The notes under the pieces: generated by a model | Database searches by the model: none | What the model was told of the DNA's origin: nothing | The model's input: only the letters and a program-made list of their open reading frames with translations | Assembly: GCA_029564595.1 (NCBI GenBank) | Contig: JAKQPS010000185.1 | Span: 1 to 62,928 of the forward strand | Direction: 5' to 3' | Source: a bacterium | Lineage (GTDB): Bacteria > UBP15 > UBA6099 | DNA: 62,928 nt | Program-made: the position numbers and the translations under genes | Part shown: positions 1 through 9,898 of the stretch, piece by piece | Numbering within the stretch: position 1 is the first letter of the stretch | Layout of the letters: each line of letters opens with the position of its first letter

Positions 1-110
1 GATAGAGAATTCCCTGTTGTTTCTAGATTCTTTTTCACTTCCTATTGCCGCGCATTAGAAATCTACGAGGTGAATACCATGCCAAAACATACGGCTGATT
101 CTTCCTGATT

Positions 111-1907
111 CTAGGGTTCTATTGACGAATCCGGGTTTAATGCTTCCTTAATCGCTCCCGCTTCTCTTCTGCTTAATATTCTTTCAGGAGTAAACTTCCT
201 TAACCCAACAGGAAATCTTGCAATAGAGCCTTTTTTAAAACTAAACATCTCATATTCCGAATATGGCAGTATACCACGAGGCATTCTTCTGAGAATAAAC
301 ACATCGTCAGTTACCATACTCAAATAATCCATATAGTGACTGTTAGCTTTCTTCTCTTCGCTATCACTATCGTATATTGTCGCATCGCGGCTTTCTTTTT
401 TGTCAAAACCTATTTCTCGAACGATTACGGAACTATCATTCGCGTCATGGCTCTTTTTATCTAATACAACGTACACCCTGTCGTTTCCTGATATTTCGAT
501 ATCGAAAAGATGCGGAGTAATTCCATCTTCGAATTTTACTGATTCAATGAGTTCTCCCGATTTATTGATCTTTTGAATCGAGAAGTCCCTCATATATGCA
601 TAAATATTGTCTTTGCTGTCGATTGCAAAAGATAAAAGCACATTGGGGTTGGAAGCTTTATCTTTCCGTTCATCAGCAGAACCGCCTGCTATGAGCGAAA
701 CTTTAATCTCAGTTATCTTTTTTCCGTCTTTAGAGTATTTCTGAAGTTCTCCTGTTGAGCGGCCATATATCAAGTTGCCTTTACTATCGAACGCAAAGCT
801 GTTGCCTAACATATATCCGGTCGTATTACAGTTTGATTTCTCCTTTGCGATTGAAAATACAGGCTCTCCGCCGTTATTCATATTAAACAAAGAGATGGCA
901 TGGTCAGTGTTTTCTATCAAGTATGATTTTCCGTTCGTGTCGCTGATTATCTTTGCATTCGAAATGTTTTCGTATTCGTTTGAAGATATCTGCGCGCCTG
1001 TTGTTAAACTGTATTCCGACACTTTTAGCGTCTTGTCCCTTATGGCAAGAATAAATATGGAATCTTTTTTAACATGATAATCTAGCGCTAAGTTGGCCGG
1101 AACAGAATAAAATGCAGCATAGCTGTATGTGGCGGCAAAATACAAAGCGCTTAGCGAAAGAAAAAAGACGCTAAATATTTGAGCGGCTTTTCTAAGCGCG
1201 CGATTTTTGACGTAATCGACACAAAAGGAAAACACGACAAGTAAAAACGACGATGCAAATGCCATTATTGGCAAAAGCAAATACATCATAATTCTGTCGT
1301 TGCTATTAAGCGATAATACGCCCTTTAACTTTACAAATTTTAAGATTACTGAATAATCATTAGATATTATCAGATTAAATGCGCCAATTAAATTGATGAT
1401 AAGGCATATCGCTGAATAAAGAAACAATCCTCTAAAAAGGCTCGTTCTGTTAACCGCGCTGAGAGAAACTGCGCCGATGTAAAACAAAAACACAGACGCA
1501 GGCAATGCTAATAGATGCCCCGAATTCGCATGTTTTAAAACAATGGTAATAAGCGTTTGCAGAGAGAGCGCGTAGGCGATACAAACAATGTTCTTTACAA
1601 GTCCGGCGCTACTTTTGAAGGCGGAAGCGAGAAGATGGACTACAAGCGCTTTCAAAAACAGCTCAACTGCGACACTTATCAGAATCGACAACGTTATGAT
1701 TGCCCAATGATAACCTTGCTTTTCCCATAAATTCCAGCTCAGAATCAATCCTGCGCCCCAAATTATCAACAACGGCGGCACAACAGCCCTGATTCCGGCG
1801 CGCTCCCTAATTTCATGCCCGATTACATAAGGAAACAAAGGAAACAGAAATAATGTTTTTAATTGGGATGACACAGAATAGCTTGCAGACATCCGCCATA
1901 ACTCCAT
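111..1907 (-). CDS. Polytopic membrane protein with C-terminal propeller-like domain
   Basis: Not recognised as a named family. About residues 15-270 hold seven or eight hydrophobic segments that alternate with short basic loops; this part loosely recalls bacterial Yip1-type membrane domains. Residues about 275-580 are soluble and rich in short beta strands with repeated pattern SKGNLIYG / SKDNIYAYM / GNDRVYVVL, which suggests a beta-propeller of NHL or SMP-30 type. The ATG at 1907 gives 598 residues; an in-frame ATG at 1892 has a better-placed GGAG and may be the true start. Base composition is clearly more A+T-rich than the next gene, as are its codon choices, so it may have been acquired horizontally. 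No neighbour reveals a partner. Confidence 0.6.
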   Translation of the reverse strand: MELWRMSASYSVSSQLKTLFLFPLFPYVIGHEIRERAGIRAVVPPLLIIWGAGLILSWNLWEKQGYHWAIITLSILISVAVELFLKALVVHLLASAFKSSAGLVKNIVCIAYALSLQTLITIVLKHANSGHLLALPASVFLFYIGAVSLSAVNRTSLFRGLFLYSAICLIINLIGAFNLIISNDYSVILKFVKLKGVLSLNSNDRIMMYLLLPIMAFASSFLLVVFSFCVDYVKNRALRKAAQIFSVFFLSLSALYFAATYSYAAFYSVPANLALDYHVKKDSIFILAIRDKTLKVSEYSLTTGAQISSNEYENISNAKIISDTNGKSYLIENTDHAISLFNMNNGGEPVFSIAKEKSNCNTTGYMLGNSFAFDSKGNLIYGRSTGELQKYSKDGKKITEIKVSLIAGGSADERKDKASNPNVLLSFAIDSKDNIYAYMRDFSIQKINKSGELIESVKFEDGITPHLFDIEISGNDRVYVVLDKKSHDANDSSVIVREIGFDKKESRDATIYDSDSEEKKANSHYMDYLSMVTDDVFILRRMPRGILPYSEYEMFSFKKGSIARFPVGLRKFTPERILSRREAGAIKEALNPDSSIEP

Positions 1908-1944
1908 CGTCGTCGAGTTTACAATACTTGACTATCAGCTCTTT

Positions 1945-1950
1945 ATTATA
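1945..1950 (-). promoter_or_regulatory. Candidate -10 (TATAAT) for the membrane/propeller gene
   Basis: A consensus TATAAT lies on the minus strand about 40 bases upstream of the ATG at 1907. The -35 region is A+T-rich without a good TTGACA match, so only the -10 is supported. The rest of the 304-base gap 1908-2211 holds no gene that I can support; a short GGCGG/CCGCC inverted repeat sits at 2046-2060. Confidence 0.4.
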
Positions 1951-2211
1951 CTGGTATTTTAAATATTTGCATTTGCCTTGAGTCAATTTTGCAGTTTCTT
2001 GCGAAACGCTAATTTGCCCGCTTAAATAAATTATCGCCAAAAGATGGCGGGTTAACCGCCGTCGGATGGCGCATAATCGGTTGACAAACGCTTGCTATTT
2101 GCAGAATCTATTGTTCAACAATTCACACGCGATGCGATTTTGCGAGACCTCCACTCAGCACGCGGTCTTCAATGATAGTAGCTATGCGCGCAAAAGGTCG
2201 TTTATGCGCGG

Positions 2212-3498
2212 CTACATCGAGAGGTATTCGACGCGGCGCAGGATGTTGTTGATAACGACCGGCCATGTGTACTGCCCGGCTGTTTTGTGGGCCTCGCGCT
2301 TAATGCCGTCCTTGAGATGCGGATTGTCCACCAAATACTGGAGATAGACGACAAGCTCGCGGGGGTCTCCCGTCTGCACTGTGACCGCGTTGACGAACGG
2401 GATGGAGTATTCCTCCCCGGTTTCGCCGGTGAAGGCGATGCCGCCGGAGGCCATCACTTCGAGGCCGACGAGGCCGAACGGCTCGAAGCCGCTGTTGGCG
2501 AACACGCAGTCGCAGCAGTGATAAAGCAGCCGCACGAAGTCCTCCGGCAGGAAGAATCGCAGATGGAGGATGTCCGCTTTCGGGGCGCTCGCGATCAGGT
2601 CGATGCACTGTTCGACGGTGGGGCGGCTGCTAGGGGAAAGCACGTCCGCCACCGAAAGGCCGCGCGCGGCGGCAAGGTCGAACACTTCCCGCGCGTGCGG
2701 CTCCAGCCCGCCTCTGAACAGGAATGTCGATCTGACGCCTCTCTGTTTGAGAATCGCCGCCGCCTCGACCGCCTGCGTCCACCTCTTGGCCGGGTCGAAC
2801 CGCCCGATCTTCAGCGCCTTTATCTCTGTCGGGTGCAGGGACAGCGCCGCCTTCAACTGCTTGACCCGCTCCGGGTCGTGTTGTTCGAGCATCCTCTCCG
2901 GTATCCCGTTTGGCAACACCAGAGATTCAAGCCCCTTTTCGGCCAGCACCTGCTTCATGAACTTGCTCACCGTGGTGATTCTCGCCACGTAGCATAGCCT
3001 GCCCCAGTTTATCTTATGGAAAGACATCGTGTTGTTGGCGTTCCATAGGAATACCGACTTGTCTCTTATGCCGTGCCAGTTGAGAAGGTCGGAGAGGTGG
3101 CACTGCGCCTCGACGGTGTGCCATTCCTCGGCCATGACGATAATGTGTTTGCCCGCGGCCGCGGCGGGACGCGCTATGTTTTCCAGAACGAAATAGGGGA
3201 CTGACCCGGCGTAGTCGTTCACCTTGTTGTCTTCCCCGTCGTAAACGCCGGACGGGTGATGGGCGCTGATCCACTGGCACCAGCGGTGGAGCGTGTATTT
3301 TCCGTTTTCGAGTGACTCGCGTCCGGGCAGAGAGGGGTCGCCGATGAAGAAAAGGTGAGTCTCGAAGCCGAGAGCGCCGAGGGCTAGCCCTAGGTTGTGG
3401 ACGCGGGTTCCCAGCCCTCCCGCCTGCGAATAGGGGTCAGGCCCTTCGAAAGACAGAAGGACGAAAACGGCGTTTTCAGGGGTGATGTTTACGCTCAT
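2212..3498 (-). CDS. Glycosyltransferase, GT4/GT5-like (GT-B fold)
   Basis: A retaining sugar-nucleotide glycosyltransferase of the glycogen-synthase/GT4 superfamily, 428 residues. The N-terminal Rossmann half carries the glycine loop SQAGGLGTRVHNL (about residues 24-36), as in glycogen synthases and sucrose synthases. The C-terminal half has KIGRFDPAKRW (about 231-241) and the nucleotide-sugar-binding stretch SGFEPFGLVGLEVMASGG (about 340-357), with the EX7E-type glutamates. There is no signal peptide or membrane segment, so it is cytoplasmic. The ATG at 3498 is preceded by AAGGAG. It stands apart from the large glycan operon at 24.7-36.5 kb, and its acceptor cannot be predicted. Confidence 0.85.
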   Translation of the reverse strand: MSVNITPENAVFVLLSFEGPDPYSQAGGLGTRVHNLGLALGALGFETHLFFIGDPSLPGRESLENGKYTLHRWCQWISAHHPSGVYDGEDNKVNDYAGSVPYFVLENIARPAAAAGKHIIVMAEEWHTVEAQCHLSDLLNWHGIRDKSVFLWNANNTMSFHKINWGRLCYVARITTVSKFMKQVLAEKGLESLVLPNGIPERMLEQHDPERVKQLKAALSLHPTEIKALKIGRFDPAKRWTQAVEAAAILKQRGVRSTFLFRGGLEPHAREVFDLAAARGLSVADVLSPSSRPTVEQCIDLIASAPKADILHLRFFLPEDFVRLLYHCCDCVFANSGFEPFGLVGLEVMASGGIAFTGETGEEYSIPFVNAVTVQTGDPRELVVYLQYLVDNPHLKDGIKREAHKTAGQYTWPVVINNILRRVEYLSM

Positions 3499-3615
3499 GG
3501 AAGACGCTCCTTAAGGTTGTTGAACCGCAACGGAGACGGCTGTTAGCCGCCGCTGTTTATTCTCTCACATTTTTTGGATGAGTTCAACCCGGAGGGGCCG
3601 CGGCGGGCGCGCGCG

Positions 3616-6216
3616 TCACTTGTCGAGAGCGTATCTTATGGCTTTAACAAGGTCGTCCAAGCCGAAGGGTTTCTGCAAATAACCCGCCGCCCCGTCCGCC
3701 AGAGTCGCGCTTGCCTGTCCGTCTCTGCTGAAACCCGAGCAGACAATCACCTTGGCGTCCGTCTTTATCTGTCTGAGGCGTTTGAAGACGTCCGCTCCGT
3801 CCATGTCGAGCATCATCATGTCGAGTATGACTAGGTCAAGTTCGTCGCGCATACGCTCAAAAATAGAAATGCCACCGGCGCCCGTGTTGGCTGAGACGGG
3901 GCTGCAACCCTCGGATTCCAGCACTTCGCAGGCCATTTCGAGGAAGTCGTGGTCATCGTCGATGACAAGAATTTTCTCGCCGCGGCAGCGCCTGCCGCCT
4001 CTTGAATCTTCGTCCATCCGCTCATCGGCAACTTCGCCCGCCGGAATGTGGACGTCGAAAACGGTAAACTTTCCGACTTCGCTCCGGGCATCGATCCAGC
4101 CGCCGTGATTCTTGATTATCCCGTGCGCTATGGAAAGACCCAACCCTGTTCCCTTGCCCGGCTCCTTCGTTGTAAAAAACGGATCGAAGATAGCGCCGAT
4201 GATATCCGAAGCGATGCCCTGCCCCGTGTCCGCTATCGAAACGACGCAGAACTCTCGCGGGCCGGAAGGTCCGGCAGCCGCGTCTGCGGGCGGCTCGGCG
4301 GTCTTGGCGAATGTTTTAAGCCTTAAAGATCCTCCGCCGGGCATTGCGTCCGCGGCGTTGAGGCAGATGTTCAGAACTGCCTGATGTATCTGGGTTTGGT
4401 CGACAACCACAGGGGGAATCCCGTCGTCGAATTCAGTTTCAATTTTTATTTTCTTGCTGATGCTGCGCTTGAGGATGTCGACCACCTCTGCGACAACGTC
4501 GTTCAGGATGGCAGGTTTCGCCTCGATCTTCTCCTTGCGGGCGAATGTGAGGAGCTTCATTGTGAGGTCTTTTCCTCTTCGGCAACACCTGTATATTCTT
4601 TCGTATTTGGCGTAATTGGAGTCGGCGGGGTCTATTGAGCAGAGGGCGGCGTCGGCGGTTCCCATGACGACCGCCAGCATATTGTTGAAGTCGTGAGCGA
4701 TTCCGCCCGCAAGAGCGCCGAGAGCCTCCATCTTCTGAGCCTGCATCAGTTGCGATTTCAGAGACTCTTCCATCTGAATGGCGGCTCCGCTCATCCGCCG
4801 CGCTCTCAGCTCGGCTCCAAGCTCTCTCGTCAGCAGGCCCAGCCGCTCCGTCCTCTCCGCGTCGAACGCCCCGGAGTATGGAGCGTACAACATGATGCCG
4901 CCTTCGATTTCCCCTTCCACGCTCAACGGCAGAGCTAGATTCGAGGCGTAACCGAGTTCCAACGCGTAGTCCCTCCACCGCCTGAATCCATCGTCGGCGG
5001 CGAGGTCGGAATACCCGAAAGGTTTTCCGTCGAGAATAGCCCTGCTCATGGCGCATTGAGCGTCCGGGCTTTCCGGCCGCCTGATGTCCAATTCGAGGCC
5101 GTCCAGATAGTTGTCGGCTTTTCCTGCTCGCGCTCCGGGTTTTATCTTCCCCTCGGAGTATGCGCCATGCCACGCCATCAAAATGCCGAAGTTGTCCACG
5201 ATTCCCTTGAGGAAAACTTCCAGAAGCTCTTTCTCAGGCGCGTCGTCCTCAACCCCTCTCATTTCAGCGACGACGGACTGATACGCGCTGAAGTCCTTGA
5301 GCGACTTCTCAACCCATTTGAAATCAGAGATGTTGTGAAAAACGCCTTGATTTATCTGCCTGCCGTCTATCTCCATGACTGATGACGAAATAAGCACCGG
5401 TATCCTGCGCCCGTCGGAAGTTATCACTTCCGCTTCGATGTCGAACGCGCCTTTTTCAACGACGTGCGTTTCAAACACTTTCTTGTAGTAACGCTCTTCT
5501 ACGGGAGGGTGGAGAATGGATTGCGGAGCGCCTATGATTTCGCTCCTGTCCCTAGCGATGAGCTTCTCGGCGGCCTTGTTGCAGTTTATAAGAGTTCCCG
5601 TCTGAGCTTCCGCCCAGAATATCGCGTCCCGCGCCTCCTCGAAGGCGAGCCTGAATTCCTTTTCGCTTTTTTCCGCCTTCTTGGCGGATTCGGATATTTT
5701 TACTATGTCTTCTTCGAGCCGCCGCTTTGCCGCGTCCAGCTCCTCCGTGCGCTCTCCGACAAGATGCTCCAGCCGCTCCTTCATCCGCAGAAGCTCTTCC
5801 TCAGCCTGTTTCCTGTCATGCACGTCCACCGCCATCTCGTATCTGACCAGCCTGCCGTCAGGCCACTCGATAGCCCTGTCTATGCACCTGTACCATCTGC
5901 CGACTGCTTGATTATTGAACTCCCAGATATGCGTTTTCCCGACGTTCTCTCCGAATATAAGCCCGTTCGTGCAGAAATCGCACGGCGAGTCTAGGTTCTG
6001 AAAAGCGGCGTAGCACTTCCTGCCGATTACATTTCCGAATAACTTTTCGATGGCTTTATTTGCATATAGAACTTCATAAGTGTCGGGGTCGGCAATGTAA
6101 ACCACCTCGTCTATCCCGTCTAGGATGGCGCGCAATTGCGACTCTCGAGACTGCGTTTCTTTGGCGTCCCTTTTTGTGTCTTCTACGCCCATTTCTCTGT
6201 TCAAATCCTTTATCAA
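3616..6216 (-). CDS. Cytoplasmic hybrid sensor histidine kinase (PAS-PAS-GAF-HisKA-HATPase-REC)
   Basis: An 866-residue sensor kinase without membrane segments. Order: PAS 1 (about 25-135) with an unusual SPCDFCTN Cys pair, a charged coiled coil (about 136-190), PAS 2 (190-300), GAF-like domain (about 325-475), HisKA with phosphoacceptor His at about 508 in GGIAHDFNN, HATPase with N box and GTGLGLSIAHG (about 690-699), and a C-terminal receiver with the DDD acidic pocket (753-755), phosphoacceptor Asp near 799 (ILDMMM) and the conserved LQKPF lysine. The His kinase type (AHDFNN) is that of phosphorelay hybrids such as NtrB-like proteins. The start at 6216 is TTG; ATG at 6192 is an alternative. 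No cognate regulator lies nearby. Confidence 0.9.
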   Translation of the reverse strand: MIKDLNREMGVEDTKRDAKETQSRESQLRAILDGIDEVVYIADPDTYEVLYANKAIEKLFGNVIGRKCYAAFQNLDSPCDFCTNGLIFGENVGKTHIWEFNNQAVGRWYRCIDRAIEWPDGRLVRYEMAVDVHDRKQAEEELLRMKERLEHLVGERTEELDAAKRRLEEDIVKISESAKKAEKSEKEFRLAFEEARDAIFWAEAQTGTLINCNKAAEKLIARDRSEIIGAPQSILHPPVEERYYKKVFETHVVEKGAFDIEAEVITSDGRRIPVLISSSVMEIDGRQINQGVFHNISDFKWVEKSLKDFSAYQSVVAEMRGVEDDAPEKELLEVFLKGIVDNFGILMAWHGAYSEGKIKPGARAGKADNYLDGLELDIRRPESPDAQCAMSRAILDGKPFGYSDLAADDGFRRWRDYALELGYASNLALPLSVEGEIEGGIMLYAPYSGAFDAERTERLGLLTRELGAELRARRMSGAAIQMEESLKSQLMQAQKMEALGALAGGIAHDFNNMLAVVMGTADAALCSIDPADSNYAKYERIYRCCRRGKDLTMKLLTFARKEKIEAKPAILNDVVAEVVDILKRSISKKIKIETEFDDGIPPVVVDQTQIHQAVLNICLNAADAMPGGGSLRLKTFAKTAEPPADAAAGPSGPREFCVVSIADTGQGIASDIIGAIFDPFFTTKEPGKGTGLGLSIAHGIIKNHGGWIDARSEVGKFTVFDVHIPAGEVADERMDEDSRGGRRCRGEKILVIDDDHDFLEMACEVLESEGCSPVSANTGAGGISIFERMRDELDLVILDMMMLDMDGADVFKRLRQIKTDAKVIVCSGFSRDGQASATLADGAAGYLQKPFGLDDLVKAIRYALDK

Positions 6217-6251
6217 TCGTTATAACGCGGTCATTCAAACCGTAGAAAAAC

Positions 6252-6257
6252 ATTATA
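6252..6257 (-). promoter_or_regulatory. Candidate -10 (TATAAT) for the hybrid kinase
   Basis: A consensus TATAAT lies on the minus strand 35 bases upstream of the TTG start at 6216, within the A+T-rich gap between the kinase and the oxidoreductase. No convincing -35 is present at 16-18 bases. Confidence 0.35.
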
Positions 6258-6353
6258 AAAAACGGCAAATTGTCTGCGTTAATTATAACAAGGGAAGGCT
6301 AAACAAACAAGCCGCAACAGTCTGCTAGGCCGCAGGCGGTTTCCTATTCGCCG

Positions 6354-7985
6354 TCAATCCGCAGAGAGCGATTTTCCAATCCTCAGGAACGCTTCCGTGT
6401 ACGGCCTCAGCTTTCCGGGGTCTCCGTCCACTTTGATATTTCCTGAGAGAAAGACCCTGTATATGCTGTCGCCCGCCTGAAGCTCTTCCCAGCCCTTCTC
6501 GGTGAAGATGACCCTCGCCTCCTCCACCACCGTGCGGGAAGGGACAATCTCCAGTTTGCCATCCCGGATGACCGCGGCTATAGGCTCTTTGCCGGGATAC
6601 TCGAACGTCACCACCGTGTTCAGCCCTTTCGCCATCTTCAAGTATGCGGAGTCCGCGTTGATTCTCTTGGCGGCGGCGACGAACGTGTCGCGCGCGAAGG
6701 GGGCGGCTTTGCCGAGAGGTCGTTTGCCCATCAGCAACCTGACGAGCGTGACGAACGCGTCGACAAGCTCCTTCTCGCGGGACGCCTTGGCTTCTTTTGG
6801 CCGCCGGGGGGCCGGGAGCGGGGCCGGGCTTGCGCTCTCGAACTCCGCGGCGTATTTCTTCATCAGCCTCTTTATCGCCGGGGAGTCGTACTCGCTGATT
6901 TTCACTTCGCGTTTTTCCTTGATCGAGCGCTCGGCGGCCATGCACACCACCATAGACTCGCGCGCGCGCAGAAGGCTCGCGAACGGCTGCCGCCTGTCCC
7001 TCATCCTCTGGACGAATTCGACGTGCTGAATGTGCGCGCCGATGTGCCCGATGCCGAGGTTGTCGCTGACGTAGTCCACGGGAACCTCCCGCATCATCCC
7101 CTGCGGCCCGCCTCCCGCGTTCAACGTCACATCCCTCTTCGCCAGCGCGTGCGACCCGTTCGAGCCGATTATCCCTATCTCAAGCCCTTCCAGAGGGTCC
7201 ACCTCGTACATGCACAGTCCGAGGTTCGCTCTCGCCCCGTTTTCGTACTCCACCAGCACGAACGCGTGATCCACTATGTCGGGATTCTTTATCATCAGGT
7301 TCTGGTCCGGCGCGTACGAGCAGTTAACCTTCACGCTCTTGCCCTTGACCACGTGTTGGCCGCCCATCGCGAAGACTCTAGCGGGCCGACTCCGGATAAA
7401 CCAACTAAACAGGTCGAAGTGGTGGCAGTTCTTGTCCAGCAGCGCGCCGCCCGACTTCTCCGTCTCGAAAAACCACTGCGTCGGGAAGTTGTCGCGGTAC
7501 TCTTTGCAGTAAGCCATCATCACATCGCCGAAATCGCCCTTCTCCACCATCGCCGCCAGCGTCCGATAAAGATTGCAGTACCTGTACACAAGCCCCACCT
7601 GCACGATTCTGTCCGTCTTGAACGCCTTGACGATGAACGCGTCCACCTCTTCGATGTTCGGGGCGATGGGTTTTTCCAGCAGCACGTCCTTGCCGCATTC
7701 GATAGCGAGGGCGGCGATAGGCGTGTGGGTGAACGTCGGGGTGCAGACGCACACCGCGTCCAGTTCCGGCATGGCGCAAAGCTTCTTATAGTCGGGGGTG
7801 GAAACGACCGAGCTGTCTTTGAGGACGCCCATAGCGCGCTCGCGCGCTTCGTCCCGTTTGTCGCACACCGCCGCCACCTTGCAGTCGGGCAGCTTTTTGA
7901 ACCCGTTCAGATGCATCATCCCGTTGTCGCCCAGCCCGACTATTCCTATGTTGAATATCTTTCCTTCAGCGGTCATCTTCGCCAT
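6354..7985 (-). CDS. Gfo/Idh/MocA-family oxidoreductase fused to an SCP2-like domain
   Basis: A 543-residue two-part protein. Residues about 8-345 form an NAD(P)-dependent oxidoreductase: dinucleotide loop GIVGLGDNGMMH, the EKPIAPN motif that supplies the catalytic lysine, and DKNCHHFDL of the substrate site. A Pro/Ala-rich linker (about 385-400) leads to a C-terminal domain (about 405-540) whose pattern (TVVTFEYPGKEPIAAVIRDG, then FLSGNIKVDGDPGKL) matches SCP2 sterol-carrier-like domains that bind hydrophobic ligands. Typical family members end near 350-400 residues, so the tail is an addition. ATG at 7985 is chosen because AAAGGAGG precedes it. The pair suggests a lipophilic or lipid-linked sugar substrate, which is inference. 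Confidence 0.85.
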   Translation of the reverse strand: MAKMTAEGKIFNIGIVGLGDNGMMHLNGFKKLPDCKVAAVCDKRDEARERAMGVLKDSSVVSTPDYKKLCAMPELDAVCVCTPTFTHTPIAALAIECGKDVLLEKPIAPNIEEVDAFIVKAFKTDRIVQVGLVYRYCNLYRTLAAMVEKGDFGDVMMAYCKEYRDNFPTQWFFETEKSGGALLDKNCHHFDLFSWFIRSRPARVFAMGGQHVVKGKSVKVNCSYAPDQNLMIKNPDIVDHAFVLVEYENGARANLGLCMYEVDPLEGLEIGIIGSNGSHALAKRDVTLNAGGGPQGMMREVPVDYVSDNLGIGHIGAHIQHVEFVQRMRDRRQPFASLLRARESMVVCMAAERSIKEKREVKISEYDSPAIKRLMKKYAAEFESASPAPLPAPRRPKEAKASREKELVDAFVTLVRLLMGKRPLGKAAPFARDTFVAAAKRINADSAYLKMAKGLNTVVTFEYPGKEPIAAVIRDGKLEIVPSRTVVEEARVIFTEKGWEELQAGDSIYRVFLSGNIKVDGDPGKLRPYTEAFLRIGKSLSAD

Positions 7986-8025
7986 CTCCCCGCCTCCTTT
8001 AAATGCGTTTCTCTCCAACGGCGTT

Positions 8026-8056
8026 ATTTTAGCCTGCATCTCTAACAATTGCAGGC
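8026..8056 (-). promoter_or_regulatory. Candidate promoter/operator of the oxidoreductase gene
   Basis: A perfect inverted repeat GCCTGCA (8032-8038) / TGCAGGC (8050-8056) directly abuts a minus-strand TAAAAT (8026-8031, 5 of 6 to the -10 consensus), 40 bases upstream of the start codon. A dyad filling the -35/-10 spacer is the usual place for a repressor operator. The -35 itself is poor. Confidence 0.35.
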
Positions 8057-8130
8057 GGAAAATTAAAAAATGAATGAGACACAAGGCAGAGCATCATTCC
8101 TGATTCGTTAATTTTAGATTCGTTTCAACC

Positions 8131-8151
8131 CGAATCCTTAACTAGGATTCG
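8131..8151. repeat. Small inverted repeat CGAATCC/GGATTCG
   Basis: Seven-base perfect arms around a TTAACTA loop, in the 553-base gene-free stretch 7986-8538 between the oxidoreductase and rpoD. Role unknown; it may be a weak structure in the untranslated RNA. Confidence 0.45.
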
Positions 8152-8200
8152 AGAGCGATTTTTAGATCGGATGAAACGTGAAACGCAAACCGCATTTTTA

Positions 8201-8268
8201 CAGTAGGGGCGGGGTTGCCCCGCCCCAAACTATCGTGGTTATTGGGCGCGGAAACCGCGCCCCTACTG
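8201..8268. repeat. 68-base palindromic intergenic element (MITE/REP-like)
   Basis: The element starts CAGTAGGGGCG and ends CGCCCCTACTG, so it has perfect 11-base terminal inverted repeats. Inside lie two separate G+C hairpins: nine-base arms GGGGCGGGG/CCCCGCCCC round TTG (8206-8226) and eight-base arms GGGCGCGG/CCGCGCCC round AAA (8244-8262). Similar GTAGGGGCGGG palindromes are dispersed in intergenic regions of many bacteria. No coding sequence is present. A small TTCG-loop hairpin follows at 8291-8306. Confidence 0.65.
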
Positions 8269-8290
8269 AACAAAAAGGGTGGCGGCAACG

Positions 8291-8306
8291 AAGCGGTTCG
8301 CCGCTT
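8291..8306. repeat. TTCG-tetraloop hairpin
   Basis: AAGCGG/CCGCTT with a TTCG loop, a very stable RNA hairpin. It lies about 230 bases downstream of the rpoD stop, which is far for a terminator, and no clean T-run follows on the minus strand beyond GGTTTTT on the wrong side. Confidence 0.4.
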
Positions 8307-8538
8307 TAAAAACCGCCCGGTTCGTCGGCTCTATGGATGAGTTCGGGTTGAATATTGGCAAGAAGCGGGCGAAGGCATCGCGGAGACGCGCGCTGCCAGT
8401 CCCCTCTTTTCGCAATAGGCGGCGGTAATCGGCGTTCCCGCCCTACACAGACGCCGGGAATGAATTCGTGAAGGCAAAATTGATAACTATTATCGTCAGT
8501 TCCGAAACGCAGCGAAAAAGAGCAAAAACCGGACGGAG

Positions 8539-9648
<1,110 letters not shown>

Positions 9649-9685
9649 CGTTCTCCACCGGACGCGCGCCGCGTCCGTCGCCGCT

Positions 9686-9713
9686 ATTATAATGTTCTTA
9701 AAAAAAGTGTCCG
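9686..9713 (-). promoter_or_regulatory. Candidate rpoD promoter
   Basis: Minus strand: CGGACA (9708-9713, 4 of 6 to TTGACA), a 16-base spacer, and a perfect TATAAT (9686-9691), 38 bases upstream of the ATG at 9648. Spacing and position fit a sigma-70 promoter. Confidence 0.55.
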
Positions 9714-9783
9714 TATTTCGGGAAAAAATGTTTCCCGGACGCCCGGAGCGGGTTATGATATCATGACGGCAGGCGGCGCACAA

Positions 9784-9812
9784 TAGATAAAACAAAAAAC
9801 ATCTGATATAAT
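9784..9812 (+). promoter_or_regulatory. Candidate promoter with extended -10 for the FGE-fold gene
   Basis: Plus strand: TAGATA (9784-9789, 4 of 6), 17-base spacer, TATAAT (9807-9812) preceded by TGA so that it forms an extended -10 TGnTATAAT. The start codon is 87 bases downstream. It fires away from rpoD. Confidence 0.55.
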
Positions 9813-9898
9813 GACGCGGATTTCATAGCGCCGCGCGCCGGGCCGCATTCAAAACACGCTCGAACCGTGCCGCCCCGCTCTGCTGAAAGGAACGACAC

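Noticed and set aside
79-108. Nine-codon plus-strand frame with a GAGGTG site
   Set aside because: Too short, no homology that I can see, and it points into the end of the convergent gene at 111; it may be only chance or the end of something outside the window.
2046-2060. GGCGG/CCGCC inverted repeat as a terminator
   Set aside because: No T-run on either strand and only five base pairs.
2287-2997. Long plus-strand reading frames opposite the GT4 gene, and similar ones opposite the oxidoreductase (7023-8045) and other G+C-rich genes
   Set aside because: They mirror the third-position bias of the real genes on the other strand and code for Arg/Pro/His-rich nonsense without motifs.
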